DNA of 60,225 nucleotides, taken from assembly GCA_002364755.1 (NCBI GenBank), contig DEZI01000004.1, positions 1 to 60,225 on the forward strand. Direction: 5' to 3'. Origin of the DNA: Stenotrophomonas maltophilia. Its GTDB lineage: Bacteria; Pseudomonadota; Gammaproteobacteria; Xanthomonadales; Xanthomonadaceae. Made by a program: the position numbers and the translations under genes. Positions 24,497 through 32,960 of this stretch are shown piece by piece (positions within the stretch are counted from its first letter, which is position 1; each line of letters begins with the position of its first letter). Under the pieces are notes generated by a model. It ran no database searches. It was not told the DNA's origin and saw only the letters and a program-made list of their open reading frames with translations.

Positions 24497-25522
24497 ATGA
24501 ACCTGCCACCGCCGATGCCCGAATCCGCCGCGCCGCCGCCCGCGCCGACCACTTCGCAGCTGCATGCCGCCTTCACCGGCCTGCGTGATGCCCTGTCGGC
24601 CGAGATCGTCGGCCAGGCCGCGCTGGTCGAGCGCCTGCTGATCGCCCTGCTGGCCGACGGCCACCTGCTGGTCGAAGGTGCCCCCGGCCTGGCCAAGACC
24701 ACCGCCATCCGTGCGCTGGCCTCGCGCCTGGAAGCCGATTTCGCCCGCGTCCAGTTCACCCCGGACCTGCTGCCGGCCGACCTGACCGGTACCGAGATCT
24801 GGCGCCCGCAGGAAGGACGCTTCGAATTCGTGCCCGGCCCGATCTTCCACCCGATCCTGCTGGCTGATGAAATCAACCGCGCCCCGGCCAAGGTGCAGTC
24901 GGCGCTGCTGGAAGCCATGGGCGAGCGCCAGGTCACCGTCGGCCGCCACACCTATGCGCTGCCGTCGCTGTTCCTGGTGATGGCCACGCAGAACCCGATC
25001 GAGCAGGAAGGCACGTTCCCGCTGCCGGAAGCGCAGCTGGACCGGTTCCTGATGCATGTGCGCATCGGCTACCCCGACCAGGCCGCGGAAGCAGAGATCC
25101 TGCGCCTGGCCCGCGACCGTGCACGCGGTGCACTGGACAACGCCGTGCCGGCACCGGAGAAGCTGCCGATGCAGGTGGTGTTCGATGCCCGCCGCGAAGT
25201 GCTGGACCTGCACATGGCGCCGGCGCTGGAGCGTTACCTGATCGAACTGGTGCTGGCCTCGCGCGATCCGTCGCGCTACGACGCCGGCCTCGGCCGCCGC
25301 ATCGCCTGGGGCGCGAGCCCGCGTGGCTCGATCGCGCTGGAGCGCTGCGCGCGTGCACGTGCGTGGCTGGCCGGTCGTGACTTCGTTACCCCGGATGACG
25401 TGCGTGCCGTGGCCGCCGACGTGCTGCGCCACCGCGTGCTGCCCAGCTATGAAGCGACGGCCGAAGGCTGGGATGGCGAGCGACTGGTGCAGGAACTGCT
25501 GGCCCGCGTGCCGGCGCCCTGA
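24497..25522 (+). CDS. MoxR family AAA+ ATPase
   Basis: The 341-residue cytoplasmic ATPase has Walker A (GAPGLAKT, about 60-67), Walker B (LLADEINRAP), sensor motif (ATQNPIEQEGTFPLPEAQLDRF) and a C-terminal AAA lid. MoxR ATPases act as chaperone-like partners of the VWA proteins encoded beside them. It is the first of six tightly linked genes (MoxR, DUF58, DUF4381, BatA, BatB/C, BatD). The ATG at 24497 lacks a clear Shine-Dalgarno; the in-frame extension to 24368 would overlap the pilQ terminator and is not preferred. Confidence 0.95.
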   Translation: MNLPPPMPESAAPPPAPTTSQLHAAFTGLRDALSAEIVGQAALVERLLIALLADGHLLVEGAPGLAKTTAIRALASRLEADFARVQFTPDLLPADLTGTEIWRPQEGRFEFVPGPIFHPILLADEINRAPAKVQSALLEAMGERQVTVGRHTYALPSLFLVMATQNPIEQEGTFPLPEAQLDRFLMHVRIGYPDQAAEAEILRLARDRARGALDNAVPAPEKLPMQVVFDARREVLDLHMAPALERYLIELVLASRDPSRYDAGLGRRIAWGASPRGSIALERCARARAWLAGRDFVTPDDVRAVAADVLRHRVLPSYEATAEGWDGERLVQELLARVPAP

Positions 25523-25530
25523 GCCTGCAC

Positions 25531-26460
25531 ATGTCCGATCCATCCCCGCCGTACAGTGCCAGCGTGGCCGAAGGCGATGGCCTGCGCCCGCAGCTGGCCG
25601 AGCTGGTGGCGCTGCGCCGGCTCGCACAGCGACCGCCGCCGCCGCGGCGAGGGCGTGTGGGCAATGCCGGCCAGGCACCGTCACCGCTGCGCGGACGCGG
25701 CATGGAATATGCCGAGTCGCGCGAGTACGTACCCGGCGATGACGCCCGACACATCGACTGGCGGGTGACCGCGCGCACCGGTCGCGCGCACACCAAGCTG
25801 TTCCAGGCCGAGCGCGAGCGGGTCAGCCTGATCGTCGCCGATACTTCTCCGGCGCTGTATTTCGGTACGCGCGTGCGCTTCAAGTCAGTCCAGGCCGCGC
25901 GCGCCGGTGCCGTAGCCGCCTGGTCCGCGCAGCGCCGTGGCGATCGTATCGGCGCGCTGCGTGGCAGTGACCGTGAGCCGCCGATCGCTCCGGCCGGCGG
26001 CCCGCGTGGCGTGCTGCGCGTGCTCGACGCACTGACCCGCTGGTATGCGCAACCGCCCGCCGATGACCTTGGCCTGGAGCGCGCGCTGGATCACGCCGGC
26101 CGCGTGCTGCGCCCCGGTGCGCGCATGCTGGTGCTGGCCGATCCCCAGCAGGCCCTGCGCATCGCCCCGGCGCGCTGGAGTGCGCTGGCCCAGCACCATG
26201 ATCTGAGCCTGCTGCTGCTGGTCGATCCGCTGGAACTGCAGCCGCCTTCGGCACCGCTGCAGTTCCTGGCCGCGCAGCAGCTAATCGGCCTGGACCTGCG
26301 CCGCAGCGAGGTGCAGGCGCACTGGCGCGCCCACTTCGTTGAACCGCTGCAGGCCATGCGCCAGCAGCTGGCCGCACGCAGGGTGGATGTGCACATCCTC
26401 TCCACCGATGCGCCCAGCGACGCGTGGCTGGCACCTGCACCGACCGAGGTGCCGGCGTGA
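25531..26460 (+). CDS. DUF58 domain protein of the Bat/MoxR operon
   Basis: The 309-residue protein contains the signature block YVPGDDARHIDWRVTARTGRAHTKLF at about 66-91, followed by a degenerate VWA-like fold (VSLIVADTSPALYFG). DUF58 proteins are encoded next to MoxR ATPases and are thought to be their substrates or adaptors. There is no signal peptide or membrane helix. It starts 8 bp after the MoxR stop and its own stop overlaps the next start (GTGA). Confidence 0.9.
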   Translation: MSDPSPPYSASVAEGDGLRPQLAELVALRRLAQRPPPPRRGRVGNAGQAPSPLRGRGMEYAESREYVPGDDARHIDWRVTARTGRAHTKLFQAERERVSLIVADTSPALYFGTRVRFKSVQAARAGAVAAWSAQRRGDRIGALRGSDREPPIAPAGGPRGVLRVLDALTRWYAQPPADDLGLERALDHAGRVLRPGARMLVLADPQQALRIAPARWSALAQHHDLSLLLLVDPLELQPPSAPLQFLAAQQLIGLDLRRSEVQAHWRAHFVEPLQAMRQQLAARRVDVHILSTDAPSDAWLAPAPTEVPA

Positions 26461-26906
26461 GCGCGGCCCTGCCACTGCGCGACGTCGCACTGCCGCCGTC
26501 ACCCTCGTGGTGGCCACCGGCGCCGGGCTGGCTGATGCTGATCGGCGCCGTGCTGCTGGTGCTGGGCATCGTGGTGTTCATCGGCGAGCGTCGTCGCCGT
26601 CGACGCCAGCGCTGGTTGCAGCAGTTCGACCGGGAACTGCAGGCTGCCCCCACCTCAGCGGCCGAACTGGCCGCCATCGCCGGCCTGCTGCGTCGCGCCG
26701 CGCGCCTGGCCCAGCCGGGCAGCGAAGCGCTGCATGACCAGGCCTGGTGGCAGCGGATCGATCCGAAGGAGCGGCTGGCCGAGCCGGAGCGACGCCTGCT
26801 GGCCGAAGGCGCGTACCGCCCGCAGGTGGCCGCGGACGAGGTGGCCGAGGTCCGCCGCTGGGCACGCGAGCGTTACCTGCAGCTGCTGCAGGAGCGTCGC
26901 CGATGA
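26457..26906 (+). CDS. DUF4381 small membrane protein of the Bat operon
   Basis: The 149-residue protein has a short N-terminal segment (LPLRDVALPPSPSWWPPAPG) followed by one membrane helix (WLMLIGAVLLVLGIVVFIG), a strongly basic stop-transfer (ERRRRRRQRW) and a helical cytoplasmic tail. This is the standard layout of the DUF4381 gene between DUF58 and batA in gammaproteobacterial Bat operons. The GTG start at 26457 overlaps the DUF58 stop, and its stop overlaps batA (ATGA). Confidence 0.88.
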   Translation: MSAALPLRDVALPPSPSWWPPAPGWLMLIGAVLLVLGIVVFIGERRRRRRQRWLQQFDRELQAAPTSAAELAAIAGLLRRAARLAQPGSEALHDQAWWQRIDPKERLAEPERRLLAEGAYRPQVAADEVAEVRRWARERYLQLLQERRR

Positions 26907-27907
26907 GCCTGCTGGCAAGTTACTGGCCCTGGCCGGACCTGCAGCTGGCCTGGCCGCTGGCACTGCTGGCGCTGCCGGTGCCGCTGTTGATGCATCTGTG
27001 GAAGCGCCGGGCCGAGCCGGGTGCTGCCCTGCGCGTTCCGTATGCCGCCGCCGAGCTGCAGGCCCTCGCCGGCGGCGGGCGGGTCGATGCGTCCTGGCTG
27101 CGCACGATTATCCTGTGGTTGGCCTGGGCCGCACTGTGCGTGGCGATGGCGCGGCCGCAGCAGCTGGGCGAAGCGATCACGCCGCCGCAGGAAGGCCGAC
27201 AGATGATGCTGGCGATGGACGTGTCCGGCAGCATGAGCGAGCCGGATATGGTGCTTGGCTCGCAGGCGGTGGAGCGTCTTACCGCAGCCAAGGCGGTGCT
27301 GGCCGACTTCCTTGACCGCCGCGCCGGTGACCGTGTCGGCCTGCTGGTATTCGGCGATCGTGCCTACACGCTCACCCCGATCACGGCCGACCTGGCCAGC
27401 GTGCGCGACCAGCTGCGCGACAGCGTGGTTGGCCTGGCCGGGCGCGAGACCGCCATCGGCGATGCCATCGCACTGGCGGCCAAGCGCCTGCGCAGCCAGC
27501 CGGAAGGGCAGCGCGTGCTGATCCTGCTGACCGACGGCGTCAGCAATGCCGGTGTACTGGAGCCGCTGCGCGCGGCCGAACTTGCCCGTGCCGAAGGCGT
27601 GCGCGTGCACACGGTTGCATTTGGCAGTGATGGCACCATGCGTCTGTTCGGCATCCCCATCGCCAGCGACCGCGACCCGGTGGATGAAGCCACCCTGCGA
27701 AAGATCGCCGAGATGACCGGCGGCCGTTTCTTCCGCGCCCGCGATACCGACGAGCTGGCCGGCATCTACGCCGAGCTGGACCGGTTGGAACCGATCGCGG
27801 CGAAGGGCCCGAGCCTGCGCCCGCGCAATGAACGCTATGCCTGGCCGCTGGGCCTGGCGCTGTTGCTGGGCGCACTGGCATGGCTGTGGCCGGAGCGCCG
27901 CCGATGA
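26903..27907 (+). CDS. batA: BatA, VWA-domain membrane protein
   Basis: The 334-residue protein has two N-terminal membrane helices (WPLALLALPVPLLMHLW; WLRTIILWLAWAALCVAMA), a von Willebrand A domain with an intact MIDAS (MDVSGSMS, about 97-104; LLTDGVSNAG later), and a C-terminal helix (YAWPLGLALLLGALAWLW). In the Bacteroides aerotolerance operon, BatA and BatB form membrane complexes linked to stress and envelope maintenance. Both ends overlap neighbouring genes by ATGA. Confidence 0.92.
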   Translation: MSLLASYWPWPDLQLAWPLALLALPVPLLMHLWKRRAEPGAALRVPYAAAELQALAGGGRVDASWLRTIILWLAWAALCVAMARPQQLGEAITPPQEGRQMMLAMDVSGSMSEPDMVLGSQAVERLTAAKAVLADFLDRRAGDRVGLLVFGDRAYTLTPITADLASVRDQLRDSVVGLAGRETAIGDAIALAAKRLRSQPEGQRVLILLTDGVSNAGVLEPLRAAELARAEGVRVHTVAFGSDGTMRLFGIPIASDRDPVDEATLRKIAEMTGGRFFRARDTDELAGIYAELDRLEPIAAKGPSLRPRNERYAWPLGLALLLGALAWLWPERRR

Positions 27908-29703
27908 TCGCCACCTTCCTGCAGACTTTCCACGCGGCGCTTCCCGATTGGAACGCACTGCATTTCCTGCGGCCCGAGTGGTTGTGGGCGCTGCTCGCGC
28001 TGCCGCTGATCATCGCCGCCGCGCTGTACCGGCAACGCCGCAGTGACGCGTGGCGGCAGGCCGTCGACGCCCACCTGCTGTCGCACCTGCTGGCCGCGGG
28101 TGGCCGCCGCCGTGCGCGCCTGCCCTGGGCCATCCTGCTTGGCTGGACGCTGGCGGTGCTGGCCCTTGCCGGCCCGAGCTGGCGCCAGCAGGCGCAGCCC
28201 ATGTACCAGGCCGGCACGCCGCTGGTGGTGGTGCTCGACCTGTCCAGCCGCATCACCGCCACCGATCTGCCGCCGTCGCGGTTGCTGCAGGCGCGGGCCA
28301 AGATAGGCGCGCTGCTGCGTGCGCGGCAGGGCGGGCAGGTGGGTCTGGTGGTGTATGCCGATGATGCCTACACCGTCGCACCGTTGACCGATGACACCGC
28401 CAACGTGGGGCTGTACCTGGATGCGCTGTCGCCGGAGGTGATGCCGCGCGATGGGCAGCATGCCGACCGCGCCATCGACTGGGCGACCCAGCTGCTGCGG
28501 CAGACCGGCACGCTGCGTGGGCGCATCCTGCTGATCAGCGACCAGGCCGATGCCGCCGCCGCGCTCGCCGCGACGCAGGCGCGTAGTCTCGGCCTGCAGG
28601 TGTCGGTGCTGGGCCTCGGCACGCCCACCGGTGCCGCTTACCGCGATGGCCGCGGGCAGATCGCCCAGGCGGCGCTGGATGAAGGCAGCCTGCGCACGGT
28701 GGCTGCCGCCGGTGGCGGCCAGTACGCCCGGATCGCCGCCGATGACCGCGACCTGCGTGCACTGGATGTGCTGGATGCCAGCGATGGCACCGCCCGGCAG
28801 CGCCCGGGGCAGGGCAGTCAATGGCAGGATGAAGGCTACTGGCTGCTGCCGCCGCTGATGCTGCTGGCCCTGCTGGCGTTCCGCCGCCGCGCGGTGCTGG
28901 CCGCGGTGCTGGCGGTGGGCCTGCTGCCGCTGGCCGGCAACCTGCACGCGCAGCCACGCAGTGCGCCGACGAAAGAAACCGGCACGCTCTGGCAGCGCGC
29001 AGACCAGCGCGAGCACGAACGTATAGCAGAAGGCGTGCAGGCCTACCGCAACGGTGATTTCGACACCGCGCGCGCACGCTTCGAGGGCATCGACAGCGAT
29101 GCCGGCCTGTACAACCTCGGCAACGCGCTGGCGCGGCAGGGCGACTACGACGGTGCCATCGCCGCTTATGACCGCGCGCTGGCCAAGCATCCGGGCATGG
29201 CCGATGCCGTGGCCAACCGCGCGGTGGTGGACGCCGCGCGCAAGCGCAAGCCGCCGTCGAACAAGGGCCAGAACAACCGCTCCAACCAGGACAAGGGGCA
29301 GGGCCAGCCGCCGCAGCAGCCGAAGCAGCAACAGCAGCCGGGTCAACAGGGGCAACAGGGCCAGCAGGATCCTAAGCAGGGGCAGGGGGATCAACAGCCT
29401 CGGCAGCAGGGCAAGCCCGGCGACACGAAGGACGGCCAGAATGCCGGTCCGCAGGCCGCCGATGCGAAGGCGCAGGCGCAGGCCGACGCTGAGCAGCGCC
29501 AGCGCATGCAGCGGGCCATGCAGCAGTCCAGGCCAGGCGAGCAGGGCAAGCCCACCACGCGTGGCGACGGCCGCACGCCGCAGCAGCGCGAGGAACAGCA
29601 GGCAGTGGAGGCGTGGATGCGTCGCGTGCCCGATGACCCAGGCTCGCTGCTGCGGACCAAGTTCCAGCTGGAAAACGAACGTAGAAAGAGGGAAGGGCGA
29701 TGA
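27904..29703 (+). CDS. batB: BatB-BatC fusion: VWA domain plus TPR and Q-rich tail
   Basis: This 599-residue protein joins two modules. The N-terminal part has BatB-type membrane helices and a VWA domain (about 105-300). After a further helix (about 317-345), TPR repeats follow (RIAEGVQAYRNGDFDTARARF; GLYNLGNALARQGDYDGAIAAY), as in BatC. A very Gln/Asn/Gly-rich low-complexity region (about 450-560) comes next, then a short helical end. The MIDAS reads D112-L-S114-S-R116, so the third metal-binding position (normally Ser) is Arg; metal binding may be impaired. The start overlaps the batA stop, and the stop overlaps batD. Confidence 0.92.
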   Translation: MIATFLQTFHAALPDWNALHFLRPEWLWALLALPLIIAAALYRQRRSDAWRQAVDAHLLSHLLAAGGRRRARLPWAILLGWTLAVLALAGPSWRQQAQPMYQAGTPLVVVLDLSSRITATDLPPSRLLQARAKIGALLRARQGGQVGLVVYADDAYTVAPLTDDTANVGLYLDALSPEVMPRDGQHADRAIDWATQLLRQTGTLRGRILLISDQADAAAALAATQARSLGLQVSVLGLGTPTGAAYRDGRGQIAQAALDEGSLRTVAAAGGGQYARIAADDRDLRALDVLDASDGTARQRPGQGSQWQDEGYWLLPPLMLLALLAFRRRAVLAAVLAVGLLPLAGNLHAQPRSAPTKETGTLWQRADQREHERIAEGVQAYRNGDFDTARARFEGIDSDAGLYNLGNALARQGDYDGAIAAYDRALAKHPGMADAVANRAVVDAARKRKPPSNKGQNNRSNQDKGQGQPPQQPKQQQQPGQQGQQGQQDPKQGQGDQQPRQQGKPGDTKDGQNAGPQAADAKAQAQADAEQRQRMQRAMQQSRPGEQGKPTTRGDGRTPQQREEQQAVEAWMRRVPDDPGSLLRTKFQLENERRKREGR

Positions 29704-31394
29704 TCGGCGTGTCGCGCAGGACATTCCAGGTGACGGCACTGCTGGCGATGCTGCTGGTGTGGCTGCCGTCGGCCGCGCTGGCGCAGACGCGCGCGTGGCT
29801 CGACCCGGCCAGCACCACCCTGGGCGAACCGGTCACCCTGCAGGTGGAAACCGACCAGGGCAGTCCGGACTACGCGCCGTTGAATGCAGACTTCGTGCTC
29901 GGCGCGCAGGGCAGCAGCCGCCAGGTGCAGTGGAGCAACGGCAGCATGCAGCAGCGCAACGTGTACTCGGTGACGCTGACCCCGCGCCGCAGCGGCACCC
30001 TGCTGGTGCCCTCGCTGCAGGTCGGCCGCCAGCGCACCGAGCCGCTGCAGCTGCAGGTGGGCACCGGCACGGCGGCCACCGCACAGAGCAATGCCGCCGC
30101 CTTCGTCGAGACTGAAGTGGACGATGCGCAGCCTTACGTGCAGCAGAGCGTGGGCGTGGTGGTGCGACTGTACTTCGCCTCGCAGCTGGCCTCGGGCGAG
30201 CTGGTGCTGGATACGCCCGAGGGTGCTTCGCTGCAGCGGGTAGGCGAGGACCGCACTGACGTGCGCCAGGTCAATGGCCGCCGCTACAACGTGGTGGAGC
30301 GCCGCTTCCTGCTGATTCCCGAACGCAGCGGGCCATTGCGGCTTCCTGGTGCACGCTTCAACGGGCGCACGGCCGGCGGCTTCTTCGATGATTTCTTCGG
30401 CGCGGGTGGCGACGGGCGCATGAATGCCGTCGCCCCCGAGCGCACCCTGCAGGTGCGCGCGCAGCCGGCGCAGGCACCGCAGCCCTGGTTGCCGCTGCAC
30501 GGCCTGCAGCTGCGCTACACCACGGCGCCGAATGGTGCGCGTGCCGGCGAGGCGGCCACCGTGGTGGTCGAGGCCGTGGCCAACGGCGCGACCCGCGCCC
30601 AGTTCACTGACCTGCCGGTGCCCGACGTGGGCGATGCCGGGCAGGTCTTTGCCGAACCGGCCCAGTACGATGAGACGTTCAGCGGCAGCACGCCGCGCCT
30701 GAAGATCACCCGTCGCTATTCGATCGTGCCGCGCCAGGCCGGCACGCTGGTGGTGCCGGGGCCGAAGGTGACCTGGTGGAACGTGGACAGCGGCAACGCC
30801 GAGCAGGCCACGCTGCCGGACCTGACCCTGACGGTGGCCGCCGGACGCAGCGGCACCCCGGCGCCCCAGCCCCTCGATACCCAGGCTGCGCTGCCGGGCG
30901 ACGACGCGCAGCCGGACGCAGCGACCGCAGTGGCGCTCGGCGCGGCCGTTGCGCGCCCGTGGCCTTGGATCGCGGCCGCCGTGGGCCTGGCCGTGCTGTG
31001 GCTGCTGACCCTGGCCTGGGGCTGGCGCCGTGGCCGTCGTGCAGCGTCTGCCGACGCACCGATCACCGCAGGCACCCGCCACGGCGGCACATCGCGTGGC
31101 AGCGTGGCCGCGCTGCGCCGCGCACTCGATGGCGAGGGATTCGACCAGGTGCAGGCGCAGTTGTGTGCGATGGCCGGGGTGGAACGCCTGGAGCAGGTGA
31201 TCGAGCGCCTGGCCGATCCGGCCCAGCGCCAGGTGCTGCTGGACCTGCAGGCCGCGCGCTGGGGCGGGCAGGGTGAAGCGTCGGTGCTGCGTGCGCGCCT
31301 GCGCGAGTGCTTCCGTGACGGACCGCACTGGTCGGCGCCGCAGAAAGCCGTGGACACTGGGCTGGCGCCGCTGTACCCCACGCAGCGACCCTGA
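29700..31394 (+). CDS. batD: BatD family protein
   Basis: The 564-residue envelope protein has a signal peptide (VTALLAMLLVWLPSAALAQ), several beta-sandwich repeats typical of BatD (TRAWLDPASTTLGEPVTLQVET; QPYVQQSVGVVVRLYF; LPLHGLQLRYTTAPNGARAGEAATVVVEA), one membrane helix at about 420-440 (WPWIAAAVGLAVLWLLTLAWGW) and a cytoplasmic helical tail. It is the last gene of the Bat operon, coupled by ATGA to batB/C. Confidence 0.92.
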   Translation: MIGVSRRTFQVTALLAMLLVWLPSAALAQTRAWLDPASTTLGEPVTLQVETDQGSPDYAPLNADFVLGAQGSSRQVQWSNGSMQQRNVYSVTLTPRRSGTLLVPSLQVGRQRTEPLQLQVGTGTAATAQSNAAAFVETEVDDAQPYVQQSVGVVVRLYFASQLASGELVLDTPEGASLQRVGEDRTDVRQVNGRRYNVVERRFLLIPERSGPLRLPGARFNGRTAGGFFDDFFGAGGDGRMNAVAPERTLQVRAQPAQAPQPWLPLHGLQLRYTTAPNGARAGEAATVVVEAVANGATRAQFTDLPVPDVGDAGQVFAEPAQYDETFSGSTPRLKITRRYSIVPRQAGTLVVPGPKVTWWNVDSGNAEQATLPDLTLTVAAGRSGTPAPQPLDTQAALPGDDAQPDAATAVALGAAVARPWPWIAAAVGLAVLWLLTLAWGWRRGRRAASADAPITAGTRHGGTSRGSVAALRRALDGEGFDQVQAQLCAMAGVERLEQVIERLADPAQRQVLLDLQAARWGGQGEASVLRARLRECFRDGPHWSAPQKAVDTGLAPLYPTQRP

Positions 31395-31451
31395 ACCGGC
31401 GCGGCTTGCGCGCTTTGTTAGAGTAGATTCATTTTTCGAGGAATGCCGCGT

Positions 31452-32786
31452 ATGACAGCAGCTGCTGCCGACAGGAAGAAGTTGCCCCTGCACTGGAAGA
31501 TGGGCATCGGCTTTGCGATCGGCCTGGTTCTGGGGTTGACCGTGCATGCCCTGGGCGGCAGCGTCGATGGTGTGCAGGCCGGTGCCAAGTGGGTCATGGA
31601 CTACATCACCACGCCGGCGTCGGGCCTGTTCCTCAACCTGATCTTCATGCTGATCGTGCCGCTGATCTTCTCGGCGCTGATCATGGGCGTGTCCGAGATG
31701 GGCGATATCCGCGCCCTCGGCCGCATCGGCTGGAAGACCCTGGCCTACACCATTCTGTTGTCCGGCATTGCCGTGGGCATCGGCCTGGTGCTGGTCAACG
31801 TGCTCAAGCCGGGCGCCGGCGTCGACCCGCAGACGGCCGCGCTGATGCTGTCGGAGAATGCCGAGCGCAGCAAGGAGATCGTCGCCGGCATCCATGGCAC
31901 GCCCAAGGGCATGGACATGCTGCTGTCGATCGTGCCGAGCAACGTGCTGCAGGCGGCATCGGACAACGGCGCGATCCTGTCGCTGATGTTCTTCGCGCTG
32001 ATGTTCGGCATCGGCATGGTGCTGACCGACGAAGCGAAGGTCGCCCCGCTGCGTCGCGCCATCGAAGGCGTGTTCGAAATCTCGATGACCCTTATCAACC
32101 TGGTCATCCGCCTGGCCCCGTACGCGGTGGCCTGCTTCATGTTCAACCTGGCCGCGCTGTTCGGCTTCGAGCTGATCCTCCGCCTCGGCGCCTATGTGGG
32201 CGTGGTGGTGCTGGCGCTGGGCCTGCACATGGTCGTGACCTACGGCGCCGCCGTGTGGCTGTCGGGCCGTTCGCCGCTGTCGTTCTTCCGCGACACCCAG
32301 GAAGCGACGGTGATGGCCTTCTCCACCGCCTCCAGCAACGCCACCCTGCCGACCGCGCTGCGCGTGGCCGATCAGATGGGCCTGCCGCAGCGCGTGTCGC
32401 GTTTCGTGCTGACCGTGGGCGCCACTGCCAACCAGAACGGCACCGCGCTGTTCGAGGGCGTGACGGTGATCTTCCTGGCCCAGTTCTTCGGCGTGGACCT
32501 GTCGATCGGCCAGCAGGTCATGGTGATGGCGGTCTGCATCCTGGGTGGCATCGGTACCGCCGGCGTGCCGTCGGGCTCGCTGCCGGTGGTGGCGATGATC
32601 TGCGCCATGGTCGGCGTGAACCCGCTGGGCATCGGCCTGATCCTGGGCGTGAATCACTTCCTGGACATGTGCCGGACCGCGCTGAACGTGACCGGTGATT
32701 TGGCCCTGACCACCCTGGTGGCCAAGGGCGAGGCTGCGGACACCCCGGCCGAGGCGGCCGCCGCCGCGGCGCGTCTGGACAACTGA
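31452..32786 (+). CDS. dicarboxylate/amino acid:cation symporter (DAACS family)
   Basis: The 444-residue transporter has eight membrane helices and two re-entrant loops: HP1 with FSTASSNATLP, TM7 with GATANQNGTALFEG, HP2 with GTAGVPSGSLPVVAMI and TM8 with LDMCRTALNVTGD. The Arg in TM8 (the R397 equivalent of Glt-Ph) suggests an acidic substrate such as glutamate, aspartate or a C4-dicarboxylate. The family NMDGT motif is NQNGT here; the Asp (Na+ ligand) is Asn, as in a bacterial subgroup, so the coupling ion or stoichiometry may differ. GAGGAA is 8 nt before the ATG at 31452 but abuts the alternative ATG at 31443. It is not coupled to batD. Confidence 0.92.
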   Translation: MTAAAADRKKLPLHWKMGIGFAIGLVLGLTVHALGGSVDGVQAGAKWVMDYITTPASGLFLNLIFMLIVPLIFSALIMGVSEMGDIRALGRIGWKTLAYTILLSGIAVGIGLVLVNVLKPGAGVDPQTAALMLSENAERSKEIVAGIHGTPKGMDMLLSIVPSNVLQAASDNGAILSLMFFALMFGIGMVLTDEAKVAPLRRAIEGVFEISMTLINLVIRLAPYAVACFMFNLAALFGFELILRLGAYVGVVVLALGLHMVVTYGAAVWLSGRSPLSFFRDTQEATVMAFSTASSNATLPTALRVADQMGLPQRVSRFVLTVGATANQNGTALFEGVTVIFLAQFFGVDLSIGQQVMVMAVCILGGIGTAGVPSGSLPVVAMICAMVGVNPLGIGLILGVNHFLDMCRTALNVTGDLALTTLVAKGEAADTPAEAAAAAARLDN

Positions 32787-32789
32787 CCG

Positions 32790-32811
32790 GTAGTGCCGGC
32801 CGCTGGCCGGC
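32790..32811 (+). repeat. SMAG-type element
   Basis: GTAGTGCCGGCCGCTGGCCGGC starts 3 nt after the symporter stop; it is a variant SMAG hairpin and may end the transcript. Confidence 0.7.
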
Positions 32812-32822
32812 AAACCCTGAAC

Positions 32823-32861
32823 GGGGTCGGATTCCTTTCCGCCAGGAAACGGCTCCGACCC
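32823..32861. repeat. GGGTCGGA hairpin repeat
   Basis: GGGGTCGGATTCCTTTCC pairs with GGAAACGGCTCCGACCC across GCCA. The same outer arms (GGGTCGGA / TCCGACCC) recur at 54509-54539, so this is a second short palindromic repeat family. Confidence 0.65.
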
Positions 32862-32960
32862 TGTCTCGTTTTCGGGCGCCGTTGACCTGACCCTGCCGGG
32901 CGTCTGTGGGACAATGGCGCGCCCGCAGTTTCGCGGCCGCCTCCCGATTCCGACAGAACC

